DNA of 64,000 nt from assembly GCA_027366525.1 (NCBI GenBank), contig DAHXKG010000002.1, positions 199,605 to 263,604 of the forward strand. The letters are read 5' to 3'. This DNA comes from a candidate division FCPU426 bacterium (GTDB taxonomy: Bacteria; Oederibacteriota; Muellerivitia; Muellerivitales; DAHXKG01). Each line of letters starts with the position of its first letter. Within the stretch, counting starts at the first letter, position 1. The position numbers and the translations under genes were made by a program. Of the stretch, positions 1 to 8,229 are shown piece by piece. Below the pieces are notes generated by a model. That model was not told the origin of the DNA and ran no database searches. It saw only the letters and a list, made by a program, of their open reading frames with translations.

Positions 1-867
1 AAAAAACTTTCGCAGCCTCATGATCTTTCCGATAGTATTAAGATTTATTTTAATGAAATCTCAAAAGTTAAATTATTAAATTCCAAAGAGGAAATTGATC
101 TTGCTATTAAAATTGAAAATGGCGATCTTCAAGCAAAACAATTATTAATTTCATCTAATTTACGGTTGGTTATAAAAATTGCTAAAAAATATATGAATCA
201 AGGCTTGTCTTTTCAAGATTTAATTGAAGAAGGTAACTTAGGTTTAATTAAAGCAGTAGAAAAATTTTCGTGGAGAAAAGGCTTTAAGTTTAGCACTTAT
301 GCAACTTGGTGGATTCGACAAACAATTACGAGAGCTTTATCTAATTTTTCTAGAACTATACGTATTCCAGTTCATATTTCTGAAGATATTTTTTATTTAA
401 AAAAAATCGAGAGGAACCTATTAAAAAAATTCGGACGTACACCCTCTGAAGTCGAACTTTCAAAAGCATCCAAAATAAGTTTAAAAAAAATTAGGCAACT
501 ACAAATTATTAATCAAAAAAACATTTCACTGGAAACCCCGATTTCTGATGAACCTAATTCAAAGCTAATCTTAGAATCGTTAAAAGATGTGTCCATTAAG
601 ACACCAGAATATCATCTGTTTCTTTTGCTCCGAAATGAAAAGCTTAAAAAAATAATGAACATTTTAACGGAAAAAGAAAAAAATGTACTCGAGTTAAGGT
701 TCGGATTTAATGATCAACCTCCAATGACACTCGAAGAAATTGGATTAACGCTTTCAGTTACTCGTGAACGTGTTCGTCAAATAGAATCGGGGGCACTGAA
801 AAAAATCCGAAGTTTTATTCATAAACAATCCAAGGAATATCACGAATTACTAGATGACTTTATCTAA
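1..867 (+). CDS. RNA polymerase sigma factor, sigma-70 family (RpoD-like), 5' end outside the window
   Basis: The reading frame is open from base 1, so the gene starts upstream of the window. An internal TTG at 166 is not the start, because codons before it encode conserved sigma region 1.2 ([11 protein letters not shown] and later [13 protein letters not shown]). Region 2.4 shows [15 protein letters not shown], followed by [11 protein letters not shown], close to the primary-sigma sequence. Region 3 follows, and region 4 has [20 protein letters not shown], the helix-turn-helix that reads the -35 element. The protein directs core polymerase to promoters. Group 1 or 2 sigma factors fit best. 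Without the N-terminus I cannot separate the housekeeping RpoD from an RpoS-like paralogue. The apt gene follows 23 bases downstream and may be cotranscribed. Confidence 0.93.
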   Translation, partial: KKLSQPHDLSDSIKIYFNEISKVKLLNSKEEIDLAIKIENGDLQAKQLLISSNLRLVIKIAKKYMNQGLSFQDLIEEGNLGLIKAVEKFSWRKGFKFSTYATWWIRQTITRALSNFSRTIRIPVHISEDIFYLKKIERNLLKKFGRTPSEVELSKASKISLKKIRQLQIINQKNISLETPISDEPNSKLILESLKDVSIKTPEYHLFLLLRNEKLKKIMNILTEKEKNVLELRFGFNDQPPMTLEEIGLTLSVTRERVRQIESGALKKIRSFIHKQSKEYHELLDDFI

Positions 868-890
868 ACTATTTTTAAAAAGAGGTATTT

Positions 891-1436
891 ATGATTAAAA
901 AAAGCCATTCAACTATTAAACCTATTAATTTGAAAGAATTTATTCGAGATGTTCCAGATTTTCCAAAAAAAGGCGTCGTTTTTAAAGATATTAATCCTTT
1001 ATTACGTCATCCAGATGCATTTCATTATCTAATCAATCTTTGGTATTCAAGATATGAAAAGAAAAATATTGAAGCTATTTTAGCTGTTGAATCACGTGGA
1101 TTTATCTTTTCAAGTGCCTTGGCTTTAATTCTTAAAGTTCCTTTGGTTTTAATCCGGAAGCCTGGGAAATTACCTTCAAATACAATACAAGAAAAATACG
1201 ACTTAGAATATGGAACTGACGCTTTAGAAATACAAGTAGATGCCCTACCAAAGAAGGCAAACGTTTTAATTTTAGACGATGTACTAGCTACAGGCGGAAC
1301 GGCTGCCGGCGTTGTAAGATTAGCGAATCGAGTCGGTGCGCATGTTTTTGAAGTAACTTTTTTAATAGAATTGACTTTTTTGAATGGAAGACAAAAATTG
1401 CAAACTAGCTCAGTATACTCTATACTACAATACTAG
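891..1436 (+). CDS. apt: Adenine phosphoribosyltransferase
   Basis: A cytosolic purine-salvage enzyme that joins adenine and PRPP to give AMP and pyrophosphate. The 181-residue length is typical. The N-terminal signature DFPKKGVVFKDI is at residues 23-34, ESRGF at 67-71, and the PRPP-binding loop VLILDDVLATGGTA at 125-138. The ATG at 891 has an AGAGG ribosome-binding sequence about 8 bases upstream. It follows the sigma factor gene by 23 bp on the same strand and is followed 18 bp later by a tRNA gene, so the mature tRNA may be cut from a shared transcript. Family assignment is secure. Confidence 0.96.
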   Translation: MIKKSHSTIKPINLKEFIRDVPDFPKKGVVFKDINPLLRHPDAFHYLINLWYSRYEKKNIEAILAVESRGFIFSSALALILKVPLVLIRKPGKLPSNTIQEKYDLEYGTDALEIQVDALPKKANVLILDDVLATGGTAAGVVRLANRVGAHVFEVTFLIELTFLNGRQKLQTSSVYSILQY

Positions 1437-1454
1437 TGATTCTATTTAAATTTA

Positions 1455-1531
1455 GCCCTCGTAGCTCAGTTGGATAGAGCAACCCTTTCCTAAAGGGTAG
1501 GTCACGCGTTCGAATCGCGTCGAGGGTACCA
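1455..1531 (+). tRNA. tRNA-Arg (anticodon CCT)
   Basis: A 77-nt cloverleaf. The acceptor GCCCTCG pairs with CGAGGGT (1521-1527) with a G-U first pair. The D arm is closed by GCTC/GAGC, the anticodon stem is ACCCT/AGGGT with loop TTCCTAA, and the T arm is ACGCG-TTCGAAT-CGCGT. CCA is encoded at 1529-1531. The anticodon CCT reads AGG arginine codons. The encoded CCA runs directly into the AGGA ribosome-binding sequence of the next gene. Confidence 0.97.
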
Positions 1532-1542
1532 GGAATTAAACG

Positions 1543-2961
1543 TTGTTCAAAAAGAATATAAAAACATATTTCTTCCAAAATTTAAGCATTGTTTTTATCC
1601 TTTTCGGTTTCCCGTTACTCTCATTTGCAGCAACATGGGTTAATCCTGTTTTATCTGGAACACATGTGTGGACCTCAAAAGGGAACCCTTATTTTATTAA
1701 TCAGGATACGCGACTTTTACCAGGCGCCACTTTGATCATTGAACCTGGTGTTAAAGTAGAGGTGTCTAATGCATATGATACGAGTATTCCTCAAGGAACT
1801 GACAAAATAGATTTTTTCATTCAAGGACAATTAATTGTTAATGGCTCTTCTTTCGCTCCAGTTGTCTTTGATTGCCAATCAAAACAAAGTACATGGGGAG
1901 CCCTATATGTCGTATCCTCACAAACCAAAAGTTGGAAGCATATAATTATTAAACGAGGAAGAGTAATTATATGGAATGCACGTCTCAATCTCATCCATTC
2001 TCGAATTGCCAATGGACTTGGAATTACGGTTGGTGGTAGATCAAAAGTTACTTTTTATCACACTCAAATTGATAAAAACCATATTGGTTTATATTTAATT
2101 TCATCCAAATCAAAAATTAATCTGATCTGGAGTAGACTTTATAAAAATGATGTCGGTATTTACTTTCAAGCAAAGCCTCAAATTTTTTCTGAAAATTCAA
2201 GTATTCTATTAAATCAAAAATTTCAAGTCATCAATAGAACCAAAGATAACATTATACTACCCCCATTTTGGTGGGGCACGACTAACCAAGAAAAAATTGA
2301 GGAAGGTATTTATGATTATAAAAACAATTCTGCGTTAGGCTCAATACAATTTTCTGCCATATTAGGGTATGATCCAACCGTCTCTGAAGTTCATGGATTT
2401 GTTCCTGCTCAAAGTCCAAGGCAATTATTTTGGAAGGGCCCACATTATTTGGTTGGAGTTTTTTTGCCTGTTTCTTTCGCTCAATTAAAATTACCAAATC
2501 ATTATTCATCTTCTTTAGGGAAGGGATTATTATTTGGACTTATTATGAATAAATTTTTGGAAACAAGAATTATGTTTGAAAATATTAACTTTTCATACTC
2601 AAATGCATTATTAAATCAATCAAGTAATCTTACCTTTTGGGAATTAGGTGTTTTTGAAAGATACCATCTTCCCATTTTACCCAAAAACACTGTATCTATT
2701 TTTGGCGAAGCGGGAGCATTTTTAAATTACTCAAATTTAACCGAGTATCATCCTGAAAATTTAAGCAATATTAGTACACCTATTATTAATAATTCATTTT
2801 ATCAAACAAATATAGATCCAGCATTGTTATTAGGAATTTCAGTTATGATAACTCCAAAATATTTTTGGGAAATTGAGGGACAATATGAAATTATTTCATT
2901 GGGCGAAAATGCTGGTGGCAGCATCTTAGGTGCTCAAACTGGAATAAATTTTTACTTTTAA
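1543..2961 (+). CDS. Secreted protein with predicted right-handed beta-helix and C-terminal outer-membrane beta-barrel
   Basis: The TTG start at 1543 is chosen because AGGA (1531-1534) precedes it by 8 bases and the frame then gives a clear signal peptide (hydrophobic residues about 13-29 ending LLSFAA). Residues about 50-240 look like a parallel beta-helix: LLPGATLIIEPGVKVEV and later short beta-rich turns such as SKINLIWSRLYKNDVGIYF. From about residue 290 the sequence alternates aromatic and polar residues, as in a small outer-membrane barrel, and it ends in NFYF, the C-terminal phenylalanine typical of BAM substrates. The architecture resembles an autotransporter with a short barrel. Function and ligand are unknown. 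It could also be an outer-membrane protein with a periplasmic helix domain. Confidence 0.72.
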   Translation: MFKKNIKTYFFQNLSIVFILFGFPLLSFAATWVNPVLSGTHVWTSKGNPYFINQDTRLLPGATLIIEPGVKVEVSNAYDTSIPQGTDKIDFFIQGQLIVNGSSFAPVVFDCQSKQSTWGALYVVSSQTKSWKHIIIKRGRVIIWNARLNLIHSRIANGLGITVGGRSKVTFYHTQIDKNHIGLYLISSKSKINLIWSRLYKNDVGIYFQAKPQIFSENSSILLNQKFQVINRTKDNIILPPFWWGTTNQEKIEEGIYDYKNNSALGSIQFSAILGYDPTVSEVHGFVPAQSPRQLFWKGPHYLVGVFLPVSFAQLKLPNHYSSSLGKGLLFGLIMNKFLETRIMFENINFSYSNALLNQSSNLTFWELGVFERYHLPILPKNTVSIFGEAGAFLNYSNLTEYHPENLSNISTPIINNSFYQTNIDPALLLGISVMITPKYFWEIEGQYEIISLGENAGGSILGAQTGINFYF

Positions 2962-3027
2962 ATTGACTCCAATTTAAAAATGGATATAGTAGTCGTCATT
3001 TAAATATTTATTAAATGGTAGGCAAGT

Positions 3028-3708
3028 ATGTCAAACTGGAAAATAAGCGTTCAAAAAGATAAAAATAATTTTGAGAGCTTTAAAAATTGGGCAAAGTTGC
3101 ACCAAGAATTTATTGCGATCTTAATAATCGTAATTCTTATCATCGGAATTGGATTACCCTATTATTTAAACTCTGTAGCAACAAACAATAAAAAATCAAT
3201 GGCCATGCTAAATATGGGTATCTATTACTTAAATGCTCCCGTAGGCCCTCAAAGTGCATTCAAAACCGAGGTTGAAAAATATCAAGAGTGTTCAACTTTT
3301 TTTAATAAAGTCAAAAATCTTTATCCTGGAACCCAAGCCTATAATATAGCTTATTATTATCTTGGTAAATGTGATTTGTTTTTACAAAATTATATGTTAG
3401 CAAGTAAATATTTCAAATTAGCTTATAAAAAACTAAAAAATACTCCGTTAGGTCAAGAAGCTTTTATTGGAGTAGGGATGTGTTATATTTCACAATCTCA
3501 ATGGAATCCAGCAATTTTGATATTTGAAAAATATTTAAAAATTTATCCTAACGGATTTTTACGCGAAGAAGCTCGGTTTAATTTGGCTAAAATTGATAAG
3601 TTGGTACATAATTTAGCCATGGCAAAAATAGAGCTTAAAAAAATTATCCATTCACATCCAAACTCAGATTGGGCCAAACAAGCAAGTTTTGAACTTCAAA
3701 CGTTGTGA
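3028..3708 (+). CDS. Membrane-anchored tetratricopeptide-repeat protein
   Basis: A 226-residue protein with a short cytoplasmic N-terminus, one transmembrane segment at about residues 31-51 (ILIIVILIIGIGLPYY) and TPR-like helices from about residue 55 to the end. These include AYYYLGKCDLFLQNYMLASKYF and WNPAILIFEKYLKIYPNG. The layout matches YfgM/YbgF-like scaffold proteins that project TPRs into the periplasm, but I see nothing that fixes a partner. GGTAGG lies 6-11 bases before the ATG. It is the last plus-strand protein gene before the strand switch, and its TGA abuts the stop codon of the convergent aminotransferase gene with no spacer. Confidence 0.78.
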   Translation: MSNWKISVQKDKNNFESFKNWAKLHQEFIAILIIVILIIGIGLPYYLNSVATNNKKSMAMLNMGIYYLNAPVGPQSAFKTEVEKYQECSTFFNKVKNLYPGTQAYNIAYYYLGKCDLFLQNYMLASKYFKLAYKKLKNTPLGQEAFIGVGMCYISQSQWNPAILIFEKYLKIYPNGFLREEARFNLAKIDKLVHNLAMAKIELKKIIHSHPNSDWAKQASFELQTL

Positions 3709-4902
3709 TCAAAGTAATTCATATAATAAGCTAGTAAGTAGGCTTATTGCTTTATCAAATTGATCCTCCTGAATTAAAAGGCTGAATACTAAAAAATTTC
3801 CAGAAAAAAAATTATAAAAATCCCCCGGATGTATTAATATCTTGTGTTTTTGGTATAACTCCCAACATATTTTTACATCAAAATAAGGCTGCATGCCGTG
3901 AATTTCAATTATTCCATACCAGCCGCCTTGCGGATCCAAAATTGAAATTTTTTTTTCCTGTGCTAAGTTCAACAATATTTTTTTTAACCGCTGATAATTA
4001 TTGTTAGTCCTTATTGAAACTTCATCTTGAAATTTATTAGCAACTGTTAACAGCTTTGGTAAATGAATTTGAATTGGAATATTTACAGAAAGGAACGTGT
4101 CAGCAATAAACTCCAATCGAATTTTTGCTTGATCAACTAATTCTCTTGGACCTTCAAGGATAATCCAAGAAATTTTCAACTGAGGAAGTCCACATAGTTT
4201 TGATAATCCACCTAAACGAAAAATTAAAGTGTTTTTCGATGAAAAATAGTTCGGTTTCACTCCACGTGCATATTCATAAAAAACTTCATCAATAATTATT
4301 GGGATATTTTTGTTAGCTGTCGTAAAAATTTTTTCAAGTTCTACAAACTCATCGTAGTTTAAGTAATTTCCAGTTGGATTATTTGGTGAAACATAAATCA
4401 GACCTTTAATGTCATTAGAAAGCAATAGCTGTGTGAAATAATCTAAATCAATTTTCCAACCTTGATTTGGATCTAATTTATAAAAAACAGGAATGTTTGA
4501 TTCTAGTTGTAATAAATATTCTAATAATGGATAAGAAGGAATTGGAACCATAAATTTGTCCATCGGATTGGCTAACAGCTTAAAAATAAATGAATATGCT
4601 TCACTCGTACCTGAAGTAAAAAAAATATTTTCAGCTTGGGTTATTCTTCCTTGATGGGTTAAATAATTTGCAAGACTTTCACGGGCAATTTTGTTTCCTT
4701 GGGGGTTAGGATGATACGGAAAAATATTTGAAAAATTAAAATCTTTTAAATTGAAATAGGAATAGCTTTTAAAATCACATTTTGTGGGATTGGATTCAGT
4801 TAAGTCAATCTGGGGGAGTCCGCTTTTATCGACAAGATCTCCAAGAAAGTTTGGTGTAAAATCATCAGGTAATCGATTGGAAAACATTCTCTTTAATTTC
4901 AA
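3709..4902 (-). CDS. Pyridoxal-phosphate aminotransferase, class I/II
   Basis: A fold-type I PLP enzyme of 397 residues. Visible family landmarks are TSGTSEAYSFIF (phosphate loop), SPNNPTGNY, IIIDEVFYEYARG (aspartate for the pyridine nitrogen) and LSKLCGLPQLKISW, which holds the Schiff-base lysine. Such enzymes move amino groups between amino acids and 2-oxoacids. The substrate cannot be read from the sequence. An aspartate, alanine or aromatic aminotransferase is possible. The annotated start is a TTG. An ATG five codons later (4887) is an alternative, and neither has an ideal ribosome-binding site. The gene is convergent with the TPR gene, with stops back to back at 3706-3711, and lies downstream of the Xer recombinase gene. 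Confidence 0.88.
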   Translation of the reverse strand: MKLKRMFSNRLPDDFTPNFLGDLVDKSGLPQIDLTESNPTKCDFKSYSYFNLKDFNFSNIFPYHPNPQGNKIARESLANYLTHQGRITQAENIFFTSGTSEAYSFIFKLLANPMDKFMVPIPSYPLLEYLLQLESNIPVFYKLDPNQGWKIDLDYFTQLLLSNDIKGLIYVSPNNPTGNYLNYDEFVELEKIFTTANKNIPIIIDEVFYEYARGVKPNYFSSKNTLIFRLGGLSKLCGLPQLKISWIILEGPRELVDQAKIRLEFIADTFLSVNIPIQIHLPKLLTVANKFQDEVSIRTNNNYQRLKKILLNLAQEKKISILDPQGGWYGIIEIHGMQPYFDVKICWELYQKHKILIHPGDFYNFFSGNFLVFSLLIQEDQFDKAISLLTSLLYELL

Positions 4903-4923
4903 TAAGTTAATTTATTTAATTAT

Positions 4924-4951
4924 ATTATATTTTTAAAAAAATATATGAAAA
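4924..4951 (-). promoter_or_regulatory. Possible sigma-70 promoter for the aminotransferase gene
   Basis: On the minus strand, TTTTCA (4946-4951) and a perfect TATAAT (4924-4929) are separated by 16 bp. The -10 element ends 21 bp before the TTG start, which would give a very short leader. The region is extremely AT-rich, so a chance match is quite possible. Confidence 0.3.
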
Positions 4952-4981
4952 ACAATAACTTAGAGTGGACTTTTTAAAAAC

Positions 4982-6007
4982 TTAATGTTTTAGATTGTGA
5001 TTTCTATATAGTTCTAGAACTTCAGTAATTGTTGATTTTTTATCTAAATTTAAATTAACAACTTTAGCTTGAAATCCGCTCCCAAAAGCCTTTTCATACG
5101 CATTGAGTTTGCTTTGTTGGGCAATTTTCACATAATTCTCACTTACAGAAATACTTGAATGCCCCATTAAATCCCGGATTTCATAAGCGCTTGCTCCAGA
5201 TTCTGCTAAAATACTTCCAAACGTGTGTCTTAAAACATGTACTGTAAGTTCTTTAGAATTCTCTAATTTGGCCCAATTGGCAGCCTGCTTTACGTTTAAT
5301 TCTAAAAAATGTGGATGAATTGGCTTTTCCCGACTCCTAGGACTTGGAAAAAGGAATATGCTTTGAGAAGCTCTTGAATTTTCTAATGCACGATATAATA
5401 AGCTTTTTAATCCACTTGTAATCGGTAAAATCCTTTCTTTATTACCTTTACCTGTAACTAAAATATAGTTTTGGCTTAAATTAATATTTTGAATACGTAA
5501 TTTCGAAATTTCAGACACACGTAAGCCACACTCATACCCCAATAAAACAGTTAACGTAATATTTAATTCGTCTATAGTTTCGGTGCGTAACGAACTTAAA
5601 AGGGAGGTACGATCCGTTAAAGAAAGTGGGCGAGGATTTTTTTGTGGTGAATTCATTGCTAGATAATGAAAAACAGCCGTTGGATCCTGAGAAATTTGTT
5701 GAGTGGCAGCCAAATATCGATAAAACGAGCGTAGAGATGCTAAAATTCTTTTAATTGAACGCGTTGAATACTTCATGCGTAATTTTCCAGAAGGAGTACT
5801 ACCAGATTGATTTAAAAAACTAATAAATTCAGTTAATTGATGAGAATTAACCTCCAATGGAGTTTTAATGTTTTCACGATCAAGGAAAAACTTAAAAACA
5901 CGAAGATCTTGTTGATAATTCGATATCGTATGAATTGAGTTAAAAAGTTTTAAAAAATCACCATACGGTTTGATCAAACTTAAATTATCCGGCCTTGTAA
6001 ATGACAT
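4982..6007 (-). CDS. Xer-family tyrosine recombinase
   Basis: A site-specific recombinase likely to resolve chromosome dimers. The N-terminal SAM-like DNA-binding domain spans about residues 15-105 and the catalytic domain about 125-300. All catalytic positions are present: R163 in CGLRVSE, K187 or K190 in GKGNKER, H257 and R260 in HVLRHTFGS, H283 in MGHSSIS, and the nucleophile Y292. At 341 residues it is longer than typical XerC/XerD (about 300) because 49 residues follow the tyrosine. AGGT lies 6 bases before the ATG. A perfect palindrome with dif geometry lies 28 bp upstream of the start. XerC, XerD, XerA, XerH or XerS identity cannot be decided here, and only one Xer gene is in the window. 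A mobile-element integrase is less likely, as no element boundaries or excision genes are nearby. Confidence 0.9.
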   Translation of the reverse strand: MSFTRPDNLSLIKPYGDFLKLFNSIHTISNYQQDLRVFKFFLDRENIKTPLEVNSHQLTEFISFLNQSGSTPSGKLRMKYSTRSIKRILASLRSFYRYLAATQQISQDPTAVFHYLAMNSPQKNPRPLSLTDRTSLLSSLRTETIDELNITLTVLLGYECGLRVSEISKLRIQNINLSQNYILVTGKGNKERILPITSGLKSLLYRALENSRASQSIFLFPSPRSREKPIHPHFLELNVKQAANWAKLENSKELTVHVLRHTFGSILAESGASAYEIRDLMGHSSISVSENYVKIAQQSKLNAYEKAFGSGFQAKVVNLNLDKKSTITEVLELYRNHNLKH

Positions 6008-6035
6008 GGTTGACCTAATTTTATAGTTTCATGCT

Positions 6036-6069
6036 TTAAACTTCTATAACTGTAATTATAGAAGTTTAA
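6036..6069. other. dif-like Xer recombination site (perfect 14-bp inverted repeat, 6-bp spacer)
   Basis: Left arm TTAAACTTCTATAA (6036-6049), spacer CTGTAA (6050-6055), right arm TTATAGAAGTTTAA (6056-6069). The arms are perfect reverse complements. The inner 11+6+11 bp match the known organisation of dif sites, including the TTAT beside the spacer on the right arm. The site lies between the alpha/beta hydrolase stop and the Xer start and has no U-tract on either side, so a terminator is unlikely. The position next to a Xer gene and near the switch in gene orientation supports dif. The identity is inferred. Confidence 0.65.
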
Positions 6070-6122
6070 TTTGGGTTTGTAAAGGTTTTAAAAATAGATT
6101 TAAAATAATTGAAATTTCAAAT

Positions 6123-6935
6123 CTAATAGGCTTTTTTTGAAAGTTTTTTTTCAGCTAAATAGGTAGAACCTTTGTAGAAATTCAAAAATTCTCTCAAAAG
6201 TAATTGAAAAATTTTAGGCTGTTCCAGTGGAATCAAATGACCAGCATGCGGAATAAACTCTAACCTAGATAATTTAATCCTTTTATGCATTTTTTGCATT
6301 ATTTCAGGTTGCAGGACCTTATCTTCAGAACCTACTAATAATAGTGTTGGAATGCTAATTTTATTTAATAATGCTGTCCTTGAAGGTCGATTTGCCATAG
6401 CTTTTTCACTGTAAATTATAGATTTAGTACTAGTTTTTTGAATCTTAGCTTTAATTTTTTGAACCATAAATTTTCTCTTATGTTGTGTTGTAACACCAAG
6501 CAATAGTCTAGACAACGAATCAGCCAAAAAAGAAATGCCTTCTTTGGAAATTTTTTTAATAATTCCCTGACGATTTTCCTTATTAATTTTAGAATCACCC
6601 TGTTCATGCGTTGATATCAACACCATTCCTGAAATTTGTCGTGAAATTAATTTAAAGATTTCGAAACTTAAATAGCCACCCATTGAAATTCCAACTAAAA
6701 TATACTTACCATTATTAATTTCCTTAATAATTGGAACAATTTTTTCGGCCACACGAGGTAATGATTGAGCCCACGAATATAAAGGACTTTTCCCAAAACC
6801 TGGATAATCAATGAAAATATACTGGAAATTCTTAACCGGCTTCAATCCATCCCATATAAAGCTAGATAGAGGGAATGCATGCAAAAAAATGACTGGCTGC
6901 CCTTTGCCGATTATTTTTATGTGTAATGTTTTCAT
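6123..6935 (-). CDS. Alpha/beta hydrolase
   Basis: A 270-residue alpha/beta-hydrolase-fold protein. FLHAFPLSSFIWDGL (about residues 18-32) forms the oxyanion-loop region. The nucleophile elbow is GISMGG with its serine near residue 102. The acid is in LLVGSEDKVLQP, and the catalytic histidine is in IPHAGHLIPLEQP. The layout resembles the esterase/BioH/MhpC-type branch. The substrate is unknown. It lies upstream of the Xer gene on the same strand, with the dif-like palindrome between them. It has no signal peptide, so it should be cytosolic. Confidence 0.87.
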   Translation of the reverse strand: MKTLHIKIIGKGQPVIFLHAFPLSSFIWDGLKPVKNFQYIFIDYPGFGKSPLYSWAQSLPRVAEKIVPIIKEINNGKYILVGISMGGYLSFEIFKLISRQISGMVLISTHEQGDSKINKENRQGIIKKISKEGISFLADSLSRLLLGVTTQHKRKFMVQKIKAKIQKTSTKSIIYSEKAMANRPSRTALLNKISIPTLLLVGSEDKVLQPEIMQKMHKRIKLSRLEFIPHAGHLIPLEQPKIFQLLLREFLNFYKGSTYLAEKKLSKKAY

Positions 6936-6984
6936 AATTTATTATAAAAATATTAAAGTATTTCATTATATTTATCAATATGAT

Positions 6985-8229
6985 TCAAAACTCGACCTCT
7001 AAATTAACCAAATATGATAAATTTTTATAAGAATTACTTGATAAATATATATCTAAGTTCTTAATTTCATTTGAATAACCTACCGAATTTACAAGCAAGG
7101 TATCAATGGGTGAAAATGCGTTTCCTTCATTTAATCGTGAGAATGTATAATCCCCTTGTGAATTAGTTAAGCAAACTATTAAATCAGCAAAATTCAACTT
7201 GCTTTTTATCTCGAAAAAAAAACTAGTTTGTGGCATTTGAGCTTTTGAAAGCAGTAATCCATTGCCACCAGTAAAACTATTGTCCAAAGTTAACCCTAAG
7301 GGGCTTTGAATTTCAAAAATAATTTTTTTAAATAAAAAATCATTTACTACTGGAATCATTTTTTTGAAATTTAAGCCATATGTTATTACACTTGAATTAA
7401 CCCAATGTGATGTATCTTGCGATCCATATTCGACATCGAATGAGAATTGCTTTGTTAAATTAAAATTAATTGCAGATGAAATATTCCAATGGCCACTCAT
7501 TATTGAATATGCATAAAATTGATTTATGGATTTTCCAAAATTAACTCTTAGAATTGATGATTTATTAATTAAATTTACTCTGATTTGACCTAAAAAGTAA
7601 TCTTGTACTCCATTTTCATTGACATAAATATTTTTGAAAACACTTGGAAAATAAAAAAAAGAAATGGAACTTGATAAAGTTTCCATTCTTTTGTAATTCG
7701 TGATCCCCATTTTAAAATTTACTGGAATGGTTATCTGAAGTCCGTCTAGATGTCGAATCCCCATGGTACTATAATCTCCAAAAAAACACGATGGGCTTAA
7801 AATGTCCCCAATATCCAGTCTTCCAATTGATAAACTTATCCACGCGTTGTTATATGATAATTGTTCACTAATAACATTAAAGAAATCAATTGAAGAAGAA
7901 CTTGAAAAATTTTTTTCAAGTTCAAATTGACCAGAAATATTTAGACTGGAGCTTGAAATCCATTTTTCAAATTTAACAATTAAAGTAGAATCAATTTGAG
8001 AACCCAGTTCCGAATTTATATCATTAAAACTCAATGCATAATTAACTTTTAATGGATTTTGAAATCCTGGAAAATTATTGTCCGACAAATTAATTTCAGG
8101 TAAAATACCACAATTATCTTTTGAATTTTTTATTTTTTGTGCCCATACAACATGATTCAATACAAAAAAAAAGAAATAATAAAATAAGATATTTTTTTTA
8201 ATTTTCTTTAATAAGAGGCATTTAAGCAT
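6985..8229 (-). CDS. Predicted outer-membrane beta-barrel protein, unknown function
   Basis: I do not recognise a named family. The 414-residue product begins with a basic stretch, a hydrophobic phenylalanine-rich segment (about residues 14-29) and VVWAQ, consistent with a signal peptide. The rest is rich in Ser, Asn and Phe and has alternating beta-strand patterns such as NLTKQFSFDVEYGSQ. It ends in NLEVEF, with a C-terminal phenylalanine as in outer-membrane barrels. Its first 22 bases overlap the end of the upstream lipoprotein gene, so the two are probably translationally coupled and may act together at the outer membrane. No homologue-based function can be offered. Confidence 0.65.
   Translation of the reverse strand: MLKCLLLKKIKKNILFYYFFFFVLNHVVWAQKIKNSKDNCGILPEINLSDNNFPGFQNPLKVNYALSFNDINSELGSQIDSTLIVKFEKWISSSSLNISGQFELEKNFSSSSSIDFFNVISEQLSYNNAWISLSIGRLDIGDILSPSCFFGDYSTMGIRHLDGLQITIPVNFKMGITNYKRMETLSSSISFFYFPSVFKNIYVNENGVQDYFLGQIRVNLINKSSILRVNFGKSINQFYAYSIMSGHWNISSAINFNLTKQFSFDVEYGSQDTSHWVNSSVITYGLNFKKMIPVVNDFLFKKIIFEIQSPLGLTLDNSFTGGNGLLLSKAQMPQTSFFFEIKSKLNFADLIVCLTNSQGDYTFSRLNEGNAFSPIDTLLVNSVGYSNEIKNLDIYLSSNSYKNLSYLVNLEVEF

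Noticed and set aside
166-867. Sigma factor starting at TTG 166
   Set aside because: The frame is open to base 1 and the upstream codons encode conserved sigma region 1.2, so the gene is cut by the window edge.
4982-6007. Integrase of a mobile element
   Set aside because: No attachment-site duplication, excisionase or cargo boundary is visible, and neighbours are ordinary chromosomal genes.
6036-6069. Palindrome as an intrinsic terminator of the alpha/beta hydrolase gene
   Set aside because: The stem is AT-rich and no run of T follows it on either strand; the 6-bp spacer and location by a Xer gene fit a recombination site better.
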